Shown here: in pieces, positions 8,429 through 16,677 of the stretch
Numbering within the stretch: position 1 is the first letter of the stretch
Layout of the letters: every line of letters begins with the position of its first letter
NCBI RefSeq assembly: GCF_026167525.1
Contig: NZ_CP110679.1
Coordinates: 1,674,001-1,738,000, forward strand
DNA length: 64,000 nt
From: Sphingomonas sp. M1-B02
GTDB lineage: Bacteria > Pseudomonadota > Alphaproteobacteria > Sphingomonadales > Sphingomonadaceae
Reading direction: 5' to 3'
Made by a program: the position numbers and the translations under genes
The notes under the pieces: model-generated
What the model saw: the letters and a program-made list of their open reading frames with translations, nothing else
Told to the model about the DNA's origin: nothing
Database searches by the model: none

Positions 8429-8830
8429 TCAAGGCTGGATCGCGATATTAACGTTGAGCGAGGCGTTGATCGAGACGTTATTGCCGGTGTTGACGCTGAG
8501 TAGCGACAGCCCGTTCATACTCGAGAAGGAACGGTCGTCGAAACGGATTGCGCCGGTCTGCGACTGGCCGGAAACCGAATTGTTCGAGACCGTGCTGGTA
8601 TTCTGCGCACGGACCACCATTGCAAGGTCCGCTTGGCCGGTCACCGCGCCCAGGTCGGCGCTTGCGATCGGCTTGGCCCCGGCAAAATGCGAGTCGGCGG
8701 GGCCCGTGGGCTGCGCGACGGCCGGCGCTGCGGGCACGGTCGGCGCGGGCTCAGGGTCCGGCAAAGCGTATGCAGGCGCGGCGTGGATGGCCGCGCTGAT
8801 CAGCAACGCGCTCCAAGGTTTTTTCATCAT
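8429..8830 (-). CDS. Small secreted protein, putative minor fibre subunit or chaperone (FapA/FapB place)
   Basis: 133 residues: signal peptide ending PAYA, a Pro/Ala-rich stretch at about 24-45, then a Ser/Asn/Val-rich domain without Cys. The tail GLSLLSVNTGNNVSINASL matches the pattern of the tail of the large repeat protein encoded upstream (SLNMNTGVGASQNSAVNVSV), suggesting a shared export or assembly signal. GGAG lies 3 bases before the ATG at 8830 and 6 before the ATG at 8827, so the latter may be used. Its role as nucleator or chaperone is inferred from operon position. Confidence 0.6.
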   Translation of the reverse strand: MMKKPWSALLISAAIHAAPAYALPDPEPAPTVPAAPAVAQPTGPADSHFAGAKPIASADLGAVTGQADLAMVVRAQNTSTVSNNSVSGQSQTGAIRFDDRSFSSMNGLSLLSVNTGNNVSINASLNVNIAIQP

Positions 8831-8853
8831 CGGCTCCGTCGATTGAGAAGATT

Positions 8854-8876
8854 GGGGGAAGGCCGAAGCCTCCCCC
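8854..8876 (-). terminator. Intercistronic hairpin with UUCG tetraloop
   Basis: On the transcribed strand GGGGGA and TCCCCC-type arms flank GGC-TTCG-GCC, an unusually stable hairpin between the fibre gene stop (8890) and the next start (8830). No long U tract follows. It may stabilise the 3' end of the abundant subunit mRNA or partly terminate, giving more subunit than export machinery. Confidence 0.5.
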
Positions 8877-8889
8877 CGCCCCGTTCTGG

Positions 8890-10551
8890 TTACTGACCGC
8901 CGAGATTGATGGCACCAGCCGAGACGCTCACATTCACCGCCGAGTTCTGCGATGCACCGACCCCGGTGTTCATGTTGAGCGACTGGAGGCCGGCATAGTT
9001 TTGAAAGGCGCCGGCGCCCGTGGTGAGGCTGTTGTTCGTGCCCGAACCGCTCGCGCCGCTCGGAACCGAGTAGTCGACCCGCACGCCGGTGACGTAGCTC
9101 GCCAGATTGGCCGAGGACACCACTGCGCTCGATCCGAACTGGTTGGTTGTCGCAGCCGCACCCGAACTTGCGGAAGCCGTTCCATCGAGGCGCGTCGACG
9201 AGTCGGCGTAGAATGCGTTGCCGCCGCCATTGGCAACCGAACCCGTGCCGCTGTTGGTGGCGCGGCTGGAGTTCGTCGTCGACATGTTGCGATTGTCGCT
9301 AGCCGACCCGCCGTTGTTCGCGGCAACTTGGGTACCCGATGCACTGCTCGTGGTGGTCGAGCGATCCGAATTGTCGGTGCTCGTCGTCGAACGGTCCGAA
9401 TTGTCGGTCGTCGACATGTTCCGGTTGTCGCTCGCAGAGCCGCCATTGTTCGCAGCGACCTGCGCACCGCTTACCGCGCTGTTATCCGAATTGTCGACGC
9501 GGCTCGAATTGTCCGTCGACGACATGTCTCGACTATCGGTCGCGCTGCCGCTGCCGTTCGAAGCAACCTGGGCACCGTTAGCGCTGGTCGTCGTGGTCGA
9601 GCGGTCAGAATTATCGGTGTTCGTCGTCGATCGGTCGGCATTATCGGTGTTCGTCGTCGAGCGGTCGGCATTATCAGTGTTCGTCGTCGAGCGGTCGGCA
9701 TTATCGTGATATGTCGACGAGCGGTCCGAATTGTCCGTCGACGACATGTCGCGGCTGTCGGTTGCGCTGCCGCTGCCGCTCGAAGCGACCTGGGCCCCGC
9801 TTGCGCTGGTCGTCGTGGTCGAACGATCCGAACTGTCGGTGTTCGTCGTCGAGCGGTCAGCATTGTCGTGATACGTCGACGAGCGGTCCGAATTGTCGGT
9901 CGTCGAACGATCCGAATTATCCGTGGTCGAACGATCTGAATTGTCCGACATGTTGCGGCTGTCGCTCGCGGAACCTCCACTGTTCGCCGCGACCTGGGCC
10001 CCGCTGGCGCTGCTGGTCGTCGCCGAGCGATCCGAATTATCGGTGTCGTGATTGGTGGTGCTGGTCGACTGGTCGCGATTGTCCGAGGCGTTCGAGCCGT
10101 TGTTGGCTGCAACCTGCGCGCCGCTGTTGGCACCCGAGGTCGAGCGATCCGACTGATCCGTGTTTGTGGTCGAGCTGAAGGTCGACTGATCGCGATTGTC
10201 GGACGCGGTCGAACCGTTGTTCGCGGCTACCTGCGCGCCGCCGTTCGAACCCGAGGTGGAACGATCCGACTGATCGGTATTGGTGGTCGAACTGTTCGAC
10301 TGATCACGGTTGTCGGCTGCGTTCGATCCATTATTCGCGGCGACCTGCGCACCGCTGTTGGCGCCCGAGGTCGAGCGATCCGAATTGTCAGTATTGGTTG
10401 TCGAATTGTCGTTGTTGGAGCTGTTGGTGGCATCGCCCTGAGCGGCTGCGCCTGCTCGCGATTGGGTCGTTGCGCTAGTGCTCTGCGCGCTCGCCGATGA
10501 GGCGAAGGTCAGCGCAGCGGCCGATGCCGAAGCGAGCAAAATGAATTTCAT
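8890..10551 (-). CDS. Repeat-rich secreted protein, putative functional-amyloid fibre subunit (FapC-like)
   Basis: 553 residues from the ATG at 10551 (signal MKFILLASASAAALTFASSA; an upstream in-frame start at 10626 would bury the signal). The mature part is almost all Ser, Asn, Thr, Asp, Ala and Gly and has no Cys. Eight copies of G-A-Q-V-A-(A/S)-N-x-G-x-x-A-(S/T)-D-(N/S)-R-(D/N)-(Q/M)-S alternate with linkers made of variable numbers of TDNSDRST-type units. The last 150 residues are non-repetitive and end in an Asn/Val/Ser-rich tail. Imperfect Gly/Asn/Ala repeats with variable linkers are the design of FapC. It is the first gene of the operon, preceded by AGAGGA. Confidence 0.7.
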   Translation of the reverse strand: MKFILLASASAAALTFASSASAQSTSATTQSRAGAAAQGDATNSSNNDNSTTNTDNSDRSTSGANSGAQVAANNGSNAADNRDQSNSSTTNTDQSDRSTSGSNGGAQVAANNGSTASDNRDQSTFSSTTNTDQSDRSTSGANSGAQVAANNGSNASDNRDQSTSTTNHDTDNSDRSATTSSASGAQVAANSGGSASDSRNMSDNSDRSTTDNSDRSTTDNSDRSSTYHDNADRSTTNTDSSDRSTTTTSASGAQVASSGSGSATDSRDMSSTDNSDRSSTYHDNADRSTTNTDNADRSTTNTDNADRSTTNTDNSDRSTTTTSANGAQVASNGSGSATDSRDMSSTDNSSRVDNSDNSAVSGAQVAANNGGSASDNRNMSTTDNSDRSTTSTDNSDRSTTTSSASGTQVAANNGGSASDNRNMSTTNSSRATNSGTGSVANGGGNAFYADSSTRLDGTASASSGAAATTNQFGSSAVVSSANLASYVTGVRVDYSVPSGASGSGTNNSLTTGAGAFQNYAGLQSLNMNTGVGASQNSAVNVSVSAGAINLGGQ

Positions 10552-10700
10552 TGGGGTACATCCTCTGTTGGGGTCGCCCCGGCTTTGTCCGGCTAAGCGA
10601 ACCGCGGAAGGCACCGCGGCGCCCACATAGCTAATCGTGCGCAGGTTCGGCCGCTGCCCCAGGTTACGTAAAGTCCCTGCCCCCGGGATTGGACAACACC

Positions 10701-10717
10701 ACCCCTAATATTGGGGT
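10701..10717. promoter_or_regulatory. Inverted repeat between divergent fibre and regulator genes
   Basis: ACCCC-TAATATT-GGGGT lies in the 309-base gap between the fibre-protein start (10551, minus) and the regulator start (10861, plus). Perfect 5-base arms around an AT-rich centre make it a candidate operator for the divergent LuxR-type regulator. Position and symmetry are the only evidence. Confidence 0.3.
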
Positions 10718-10860
10718 AATTAATCTCGATCATTGCTCAAAATTAGCAGAGTTTCGAATCGGTCCCGATTGCGGACAATTAAGCGGCGAACTCAATCAAC
10801 TATTCCTGCTTCCTGCGACTTTCTGTCTCGATATTCGTACTATCGATGCAAGGAGGCTGC

Positions 10861-11997
10861 ATGCTGGAGAGACAAAGGGCCGTTAGTGGGATGGACTTCG
10901 GGATGGAGCGTAATGCGGTCCCAGACGTCGACGATCTCGCCGCTGTAATGCGCGAAGTCACCCAGACCCTGGGTGGCTGTGCGTCGGTGTTAACGACGCA
11001 CCCCGGCGGCACGCATCCGCCGACAGTTCTGTTCATCGATCGTCCGATCTCCATCGAGCGGCAGCAGGCCATTTTTGACACGATCGGTAGCTTCGGCACG
11101 GGCGCGCAACCAGAGAGGCATGCGTGGCGCGCTAGTGACGACGGCCTTGGCGAGGAGGTTCTGCTCATTCCGGTTGCCTCAATTGCAGGCCACAGCAGGC
11201 TGGTGATCAGCGTCTACTTCAACAACCCGACCGACGAGCAGCGCCAAAAGGCCGAACACGTCTATCTCCAGCGGCATCCGTTCGCGATCGGCTATTTCAA
11301 GCTCTGGCAGACTAACCGGATTTGGCGCCAGCGCTGCGGCATTTTCGAATCGGCGCTCGACCAGACGGACACGGGTGTGATCTTCCTAACGAAGCGCGGG
11401 GAGGTCGTGTTCGCCAACGAGGCCGCGGAGACAATCCTGTCGACGGGCGATGGCCTGCGGCGTAACCATGGTTCGGTCGCGGCAACGATCATCGCGGAAA
11501 GCATGAGTCTCCAAGTGGCGCTCGAGCATGTCGAGGCAATTAATGCGCAGCGGTCCGCGGTCAGAGCGCGGTCCGCACCAGTGCTCGCCTTGCATCGTGA
11601 TTCGGGTCCGCCGCTGATCGTTTCGCTGGTCGCCGCCGAAACGTCAGCAGTCGAAGCGTCGGACGTCGCGGTCATCATGTACGTCGTCGATCCGCAACTA
11701 AGCACCGCCAAGATGCTAGCGCCCGTTTGCCGCCTATATCAGCTATCCCCGGTGGAGACCGATCTCGTCTGTCACCTTGCGCAGGGCAAGGCACTTTGCC
11801 GAGCCGCTGAATCGATGCACATCAAGGAGCAAACTGCGCGAAGCTACATGAAACAGATCTATCTCAAGACCAAGACCAACCGGCAGACCGAACTTGTCGT
11901 GCTGATGCTGTCGAGCCTAGTGCGAATGAAGGACAGTATTGTTCAGGAGGCGCTGTCGGTTACGGTCCGCATGAACGGCAGGCATTCCTCGATATGA
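10861..11997 (+). CDS. PAS-containing LuxR-family transcriptional regulator
   Basis: 378 residues. AAGGAGG at 10850-10856 fixes the start at 10861 rather than the in-frame ATG at 10846. The first 170 residues are an unassigned sensory region, then comes a PAS-like stretch (ALDQTDTGVIFLTKRGEVVF, then ANEAAETIL). The C-terminal HTH (LSPVETDLVCHLAQGKAL, then IKEQTARSYMKQIYLKT) is LuxR/GerE type. It is divergent from the Fap-like operon across a 309-base gap with an inverted repeat, so it is the obvious candidate regulator of fibre production. Confidence 0.8.
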   Translation: MLERQRAVSGMDFGMERNAVPDVDDLAAVMREVTQTLGGCASVLTTHPGGTHPPTVLFIDRPISIERQQAIFDTIGSFGTGAQPERHAWRASDDGLGEEVLLIPVASIAGHSRLVISVYFNNPTDEQRQKAEHVYLQRHPFAIGYFKLWQTNRIWRQRCGIFESALDQTDTGVIFLTKRGEVVFANEAAETILSTGDGLRRNHGSVAATIIAESMSLQVALEHVEAINAQRSAVRARSAPVLALHRDSGPPLIVSLVAAETSAVEASDVAVIMYVVDPQLSTAKMLAPVCRLYQLSPVETDLVCHLAQGKALCRAAESMHIKEQTARSYMKQIYLKTKTNRQTELVVLMLSSLVRMKDSIVQEALSVTVRMNGRHSSI

Positions 11998-12456
11998 CAT
12001 GCCAGCGGGCACAGCCGGCCTGGGTCGGCTCGCGGCCAGCGCTCTAGACAAAATATACGGTCGACCAGCGAGTTGTGCCGAATGACTTCAACTTAGCGTA
12101 CGTTCGTAAATCGGGGACGCGTTACAGCGCGCCGAACGACCGAGATTGGGGCGCTTAGAGGCCTTGCAGGGCCAATATGAACGAGCGTCCGCTTCTGGAA
12201 AGCGGGAACGGCCATAGGAGCGTCCGCTTGTGGGTCGCGCCTGCCTCTTCGCGGCGACTCAGCTTTTAGGCAGGCAGTCTACGATGCCCTGCCCCGAGCC
12301 GGGCAAAATCAACCGGATCGTCCATACGCAGGTTTGGCGCCGCTAGCCTCGACGATCACAGCAGAACTGGCGCGACTGAAGGTGGCACGCTGAAACTCCA
12401 CGCTGCCGCGGTGGCGCCCTTGTGGTCCGGATCGACCTGCCCGCAGGTGAAGGGCG
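11998..12456. other. Intergenic stretch with degenerate short repeats
   Basis: No gene is evident. Two nearby copies of GAGCGTCCGCTT (near 12183 and 12221) and GAGATTGGGGCGCTTA near 12142 belong to the dispersed repeat family seen throughout the window. Confidence 0.5.
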
Positions 12457-12711
12457 TCAGTGTTCGGTGAGTTCGACGACTTCGAAATCAAAGCGCTTCC
12501 ACCCGTGCCGCCTAGCCGCCTGTTCTGTCAGCGCCGCCTTGCTCGCGGCCTCTTTCGCGGAGATGGCGTGGCCCCAGAACACCTCGGTTTTGCCGTCGTG
12601 CAGATGCGCGACGATGCGCCAATAATGTGTGAACGGTGCGGCGGTAGGGCCGATCGTCTTCACGTAGCCGTCGGCCATCGCCGCGGTTAGGTAGCGCTTC
12701 TTTCTCGCCAT
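12457..12711 (-). CDS. Hypothetical small protein
   Basis: 84 residues from the ATG at 12711 (MARKKRYLTAAMADGY); a TTG 18 bases upstream is possible. It is basic at the N-terminus, with HYWRIVAHLHDGKTEVFWGH giving a likely beta-hairpin and AASKAALTEQAARRHGWKRF a helix. I do not recognise the family. It lies 48 bases downstream of the DUF3253 gene on the same strand and may be cotranscribed. Confidence 0.55.
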   Translation of the reverse strand: MARKKRYLTAAMADGYVKTIGPTAAPFTHYWRIVAHLHDGKTEVFWGHAISAKEAASKAALTEQAARRHGWKRFDFEVVELTEH

Positions 12712-12759
12712 TGCCGCGCGATAGCGCAATGGCGACGGGCGCGGGAGAGGATGCTGACT

Positions 12760-12996
12760 TCAATCGGCGTCGAGACGACCGATCCTGTATGGTCCCGATC
12801 GCGTTGCCAGCGGTTGTCCCTTCCAGCTCAGCCGTACCAGCCCGTCGCGAACCAGCCCATCTATCGCGGCGTGGACTGCGGGCATCGCGCCGCGCCAGTC
12901 TGGCGCGATCGCGCGCGCGACCTCGCTCGGGCAGAGTGTCGCGTCCAGTTCGCGGCGCGCGAGCAGAGACAAGGTAGTGGCTCTTGGATCGGTCAT
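12760..12996 (-). CDS. DUF3253 family small protein
   Basis: 78 residues, the usual length of DUF3253. LLARRELDATLCPSEVARAI, then APDWRGAMPAVHAAIDGLVR and GLVRLSWKGQPL give a winged-helix-like pattern (helix, CPSEVAR helix, strand-turn-strand), with SGPYRIGR at the end. The family is cytosolic and of unknown function. The ATG is at 12996 and no strong ribosome site is visible. Confidence 0.75.
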   Translation of the reverse strand: MTDPRATTLSLLARRELDATLCPSEVARAIAPDWRGAMPAVHAAIDGLVRDGLVRLSWKGQPLATRSGPYRIGRLDAD

Positions 12997-13258
12997 TCCG
13001 ACTGCGTCGGCCCGGCACGCTACGCGGTCAAGCCGAAGAAGGAGCTAGCTGCTTTACTCAGGCGGCCGTGCGACGCGATTTGACTAATGGGTTTTGCGCC
13101 CGGGACCAATATGAATGGGCGTCCGCTTCACGGCGATCGCGAAGGGCGATCTGAATGGCCGAATGTGGGCCTCGCGTTTCGCGAGGCTGCCTGGCGGCCT
13201 CTAACCCAATTGCGGATATCGGTTCCCCGCGGCACATTGATCCCGACCCGGAGGTTCC

Positions 13259-13789
13259 ATGCGGCTACTGATAGCTTTGGCAATCGTCATCCAATTGTGT
13301 GGCCCGGCATCTGCCCAGACAGTTTTAGCGAAATCGCGCACGACACAAAAAGTGATCAACGCAGAGGAAGTCTTCGCTCAGCTGGTTCGGATGGTGGGTG
13401 TCTGGCGACCAGCAGACAATCCTGACAGTTCACTTCGCATCCACTTCTATTTGACCGCTGGTGACACTGTGCTGGTCGAGAGTTGGGAGGTACGGGGAGA
13501 GCCGCATTCTCTGACTCTATACCATCGCGATGGTAAAGCCTTGCTCGCGACCCATTACTGCCCTCAGGGCAATCAGCCACGGCTCAAGCTGGTGGGCCAT
13601 GGCACCGGAGGACTGCACTTCACCCTCCATGATGTCACAGACCTTGATCCCACCTCGGAGACCCACCAACACGATCTCTGGTTCGATCTTTCAGAGCCTG
13701 GATACCCGATCCGCAGCGAAACCTATGCGAGCAAAGAGGGCGTTGGCGCGGTCGAGCGGCTGCGGCTTGTTTCTGCCGGCAAGAAATAG
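13259..13789 (+). CDS. Hypothetical secreted protein, DUF1579-like architecture
   Basis: 176 residues with GGAGG 4 bases before the ATG and a signal peptide ending GPASAQ. The mature part contains RMVGVWRPADN, then GDTVLVESWEVRG, LTLYHRDGKALLATHYC, and GTGGLHFTLHDVTD. This lipocalin-like strand pattern is typical of small periplasmic beta-barrel proteins that report a property per sample (VGxW opening). No catalytic residues are evident and the function is unknown. It is monocistronic between repeat-containing gaps. Confidence 0.65.
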   Translation: MRLLIALAIVIQLCGPASAQTVLAKSRTTQKVINAEEVFAQLVRMVGVWRPADNPDSSLRIHFYLTAGDTVLVESWEVRGEPHSLTLYHRDGKALLATHYCPQGNQPRLKLVGHGTGGLHFTLHDVTDLDPTSETHQHDLWFDLSEPGYPIRSETYASKEGVGAVERLRLVSAGKK

Positions 13790-14166
13790 CGCTCGCTGAC
13801 CTGCTCGAGGAATGTCTGCCCCCACCCACTTGACGACGTGGAGGCTGCTGCAACCGCTCGCAAAAGCGGTCATCGCGTCGATATGGACAAGCGTCCGGAG
13901 TTGAGTAGCGGCAAGGCAACTTGGAACGACCGCAAATGGGACTACCCGCAAGCCTCCCCGAAGAGACGGCTGGTGTCGTGGAAGGTTTGACCACGGGAAT
14001 GAGCTTTATCGGTTCCCCTGATGCTATCATTAGCAAGACCCGAACACGCCGGACAATGTCGCCATTCAGGCGCGACGATTGCTTTGAGAAAGAAGGACAT
14101 ATTTCCCTGAAGCAGCTGCATTTCGCTCCTTCTTGACGTTGAAAAAATACTTTCAATTACTGGTGA
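13790..14166. other. Intergenic stretch
   Basis: No gene found. It contains GACAAGCGTCCGGAGTTGA near 13887 and a degenerate dispersed-repeat core near 13922 (GAACGACCGCAAATGGGAC). The AT-rich segment near 14138 may be the terminator region of the downstream minus-strand lipoprotein operon. Confidence 0.4.
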
Positions 14167-15186
14167 TCAAGGCGTCGCCTTCGGCAGAATCACCTCGACG
14201 CGGCGATTGCGCTGCCGTCCGCTTTCATCGTCCGACCCATCCGCACTTGCGTTCGGCGCGACCGGACGCAATTCGCCGAGTCCGATGGTGTCAAGCCGGC
14301 CGGCATCGACACCCCGTTCGATCAGATACGCCTTCACCGCCTCGGCGCGCTGCTCGGACAGCCGCTTGTTGTATGCGTCGTCGCCGCGGGCATCGGTGTG
14401 CCCTTCGATTTTGATCGCGCCGGCGGCGCCCGCGGCGATCAACTGCGCGAGTTGGGCTAGCGTAGTGCTGGCTTCCTGGCGAATAGTCGCTTTGTCGAAA
14501 TCGAACGTGACGTCGCCCGGCAGTGACACCACCGTGCCGCGGTCGGTGTCGACAGCACCCAGATCCGAGCGCAGCTTCTCGATCGCCCTGAGCGTGCTGG
14601 TCGATTGCCCACTTTGCCCGAACGTCGATCCGCCGCCTGTCGACCGCCCAAATTTCGATGCTGGCACCGGCCGCATATTTGAGAGTGCCGATACCTCCGG
14701 GACCGAGCCGCTCCCCGCCGCATCGAGCGGCAATAACACCTCCAAGCGGGGTGTGAGCGTATATTCGCCGTCGGCGGTGTCGTGCGAATTCAGGATCAGC
14801 GTGGCTTGCCCCGACCTCGGCAACTCGCCGGCAAAGACCAATTGTCCGTCCATCATCTTTCCCGGCGGTACCGCCAGCCCGGGATTGGTGGCCGACTTGA
14901 CCAGCATCAGCTTCTCGCCGGAGTCAGTGACGATGTAGCTGTGATCCGTGCCCGCATTGAATTTCATTTCGCGGTCGCGGCCGTTTAGGATGCGGACTGC
15001 GACGACAATGCGATCGCCGGACGATCGTAGCGACTGAACCTGCAAAACCGCGGAACTGCGATGTGTCGTCTGTGCCTCAATCGCCTCGCCCTCACTGCCA
15101 CCGATCGATTCCAGCGTGTCGCACCCCGACAGTATAAGAGCGGCGATCCCGGTCATCGTCGCCGTTATCCAACATGCTCGGGTCAT
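14167..15186 (-). CDS. OmpA-domain lipoprotein
   Basis: 339 residues with lipobox LILSGC near residue 22. The middle domain (about 40-160) resembles the whole of the co-transcribed upstream lipoprotein (VQSLRSSGDRIVVAVRILNG). The C-terminal domain is peptidoglycan-binding OmpA: TFDFDKATIRQEA, IKIEGHTDARGDDAYNKRLS, AYLIERGVDAGRLDTIGLGE and RQRNRRVEV. It would anchor the outer membrane to peptidoglycan. The start overlaps the upstream stop by ATGA at 15183-15186. Confidence 0.85.
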   Translation of the reverse strand: MTRACWITATMTGIAALILSGCDTLESIGGSEGEAIEAQTTHRSSAVLQVQSLRSSGDRIVVAVRILNGRDREMKFNAGTDHSYIVTDSGEKLMLVKSATNPGLAVPPGKMMDGQLVFAGELPRSGQATLILNSHDTADGEYTLTPRLEVLLPLDAAGSGSVPEVSALSNMRPVPASKFGRSTGGGSTFGQSGQSTSTLRAIEKLRSDLGAVDTDRGTVVSLPGDVTFDFDKATIRQEASTTLAQLAQLIAAGAAGAIKIEGHTDARGDDAYNKRLSEQRAEAVKAYLIERGVDAGRLDTIGLGELRPVAPNASADGSDDESGRQRNRRVEVILPKATP

Positions 15187-15740
15187 TTCGCGCCGTCCGA
15201 CAGTGGCAGGTCGATGCGAAAGCCTGGTGTCGTGCTATACTGCGCGTCGCCGGAACTCTGTTCGTTCAGCACCAACACGCCACTGCGTACCGGCGGCAAC
15301 CGGCCAAGGAAGATCAGCTCGCCTTCGAACGTTTGCCCGGCGGGTATCGTCAGTCTTGCGTTGCTGACCGGGGGCGAGAGGTACAGCCGCTCGCCACTCT
15401 CCAAAAGGAGAAAGCCGTTCCGATTGTTTGGAAAGCGGTTGAGGTCGACCTCTTGCGTCCGCCCGTTGATGACGCGGATGCCAACGGCGGTGTCCGTCAC
15501 TCGCGACTGCAGCGACGTGACCTGCAGGACCACCCCGTTGGGATGCGCCACCTGAATGTCGAGTGACTTGGAGGCACCCCCGTTCCAGGTTGACGCTGTG
15601 GGCGCCGCGGCGGCTGGGGCCGATGTATTACCAATGGCATTGGTATTCTCCGCACCCGCCGCCAGCTCTCCGCCCGTCTCTCCGCACGATGTCAGTGCGA
15701 TGGCAGACACTGTGGCTACCACGTATTTCGCTATGGTCAT
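15183..15740 (-). CDS. Hypothetical lipoprotein, partner of the OmpA-domain lipoprotein
   Basis: 185 residues from the ATG at 15740, preceded by GGGAG; longer upstream starts lack a signal. Lipobox IALTSC. The domain LQVTSLQSRVTDTAVGIRVI, then NGFLLLESGERLYLSPP, and FEGELIFLGRLPPVRSGVLV parallels the middle domain of the adjacent OmpA-type lipoprotein, so the two look like products of a duplication. Translationally coupled (ATGA). Possible envelope assembly role; unproven. Confidence 0.7.
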   Translation of the reverse strand: MTIAKYVVATVSAIALTSCGETGGELAAGAENTNAIGNTSAPAAAAPTASTWNGGASKSLDIQVAHPNGVVLQVTSLQSRVTDTAVGIRVINGRTQEVDLNRFPNNRNGFLLLESGERLYLSPPVSNARLTIPAGQTFEGELIFLGRLPPVRSGVLVLNEQSSGDAQYSTTPGFRIDLPLSDGAK

Positions 15741-15984
15741 ATTGAACGACACTCCCTCACGCAACGAGCGGCTGGAGTCTATCGCGGTAAGGCATCTTGT
15801 AAACCGCAGGCAGGAAGGAGGAGATTGGCTTGCGATGCGCTGGGCATGAATAGCGTTCAAACCGATCGACATGAATTAATGGTCGAAGATGGCGACGCCG
15901 CCCGACGCTACGAATGTATGGTGCTGAGTCGTTTCCCACCTCTCGCTTTTGGAGCATCCAACCGCGCCAACGTTGGCGATTAGG

Positions 15985-16092
15985 CGGATTACGGCCCGGC
16001 CGCTTTCGGGCTGGGGCCGCACGTTTCCCGCCGCTCATTCAGCTTTAACGCAACGGCAACGTCGCGCCCTAGGTTCGGTCGTTCGGCGAGGC
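15985..16092 (+). repeat. Intergenic repeat, partner of 5436-5540
   Basis: CGGCCGCTTTCGGGCTGGGG through TTCGGTCGTTCGGCGAGG matches the 5.4-kb copy at roughly 85 percent by eye. In this copy it runs directly into a gene fragment at 16105. Confidence 0.7.
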
Positions 16093-16104
16093 ACCATTCC
16101 ACCG

Positions 16105-16272
16105 GAAAGCGATGCCGGCGATCTTGAGCCTGACGTATGGGACCAGTGGCTTGATGGCGGCGCCGAGGAAGCCGAAGCGCTGGTGCGACCCCATGACGGG
16201 CCAACGGACGTGCAGATCACGATGCCGTGGCTTTCCGACGGTGGCGCGGTGGATATCGTTGACCCGGCTTGA
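16105..16272 (+). pseudogene. C-terminal fragment resembling an SRAP (YedK/HMCES) peptidase
   Basis: MPAIL in one frame, then EPDVWDQWLDGGAEEAEALV and RPHDG in the next, resemble the RMPVIL-x-WDAWL-x-LIRP region near the C-terminus of SOS-response-associated peptidases. The N-terminal catalytic part is absent and the reading frame is broken, so this is a relic abutting a repeat. The assignment rests on this short stretch only. Confidence 0.4.
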
Positions 16273-16677
16273 GTCCGGTAAAGGAAACGGTGGTGGCCGA
16301 GAGAGCTTCTTGGCGGAAGACTTCTCCCGACCACCGTCCGGTTTGGCTCGAAAAGGGATTGCGAGCCTGGCAAAGCTATCACAGGTCCAAATTGGAACCT
16401 AGCTCAAGCGAGTCCCGGCGCGGGACGTGATATTGGGGGGGTGAATTAGCCGCTCGAAATGAATGCTGTCCGCGGCCGAGGCGACCGCTGCCCTCAAATC
16501 ATCGCGGGAACGAACGAACTGACCCGCAGGAAAAACATCGCCTTCACCAAATCGTAAATATCTGCGGCGATTTCCGGTCTTCGCCCTAGCGAAGAGGGTA
16601 GCCGGGGCGCTGGTGCTCTCGTCAGGTTTCCTGCGTCTCGGCTAACTCAACGCGTCCGTGCGGTCTTCGAACGGCAA
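16273..16677. other. Intergenic stretch, nothing recognised
   Basis: About 400 bases without a convincing frame or repeat. A G-run (TTGGGGGGGTGAATT) lies near 16433. Confidence 0.4.

Noticed and set aside
8890..10440. Regularly spaced repeats reminiscent of a CRISPR array
   Set aside because: The repeats keep a reading frame, vary in length and lie inside a secreted-protein gene; no cas genes are near.
9001..10500. Long plus-strand open frames rich in Arg/Ile/Val opposite the fibre gene
   Set aside because: They are shadows of the biased repeat sequence on the minus strand; no ribosome site and only repeat-derived composition.
12512..13018. 168-codon minus-strand Arg-rich frame spanning two small genes
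   Set aside because: It is an out-of-frame shadow of the DUF3253 gene and its neighbour.
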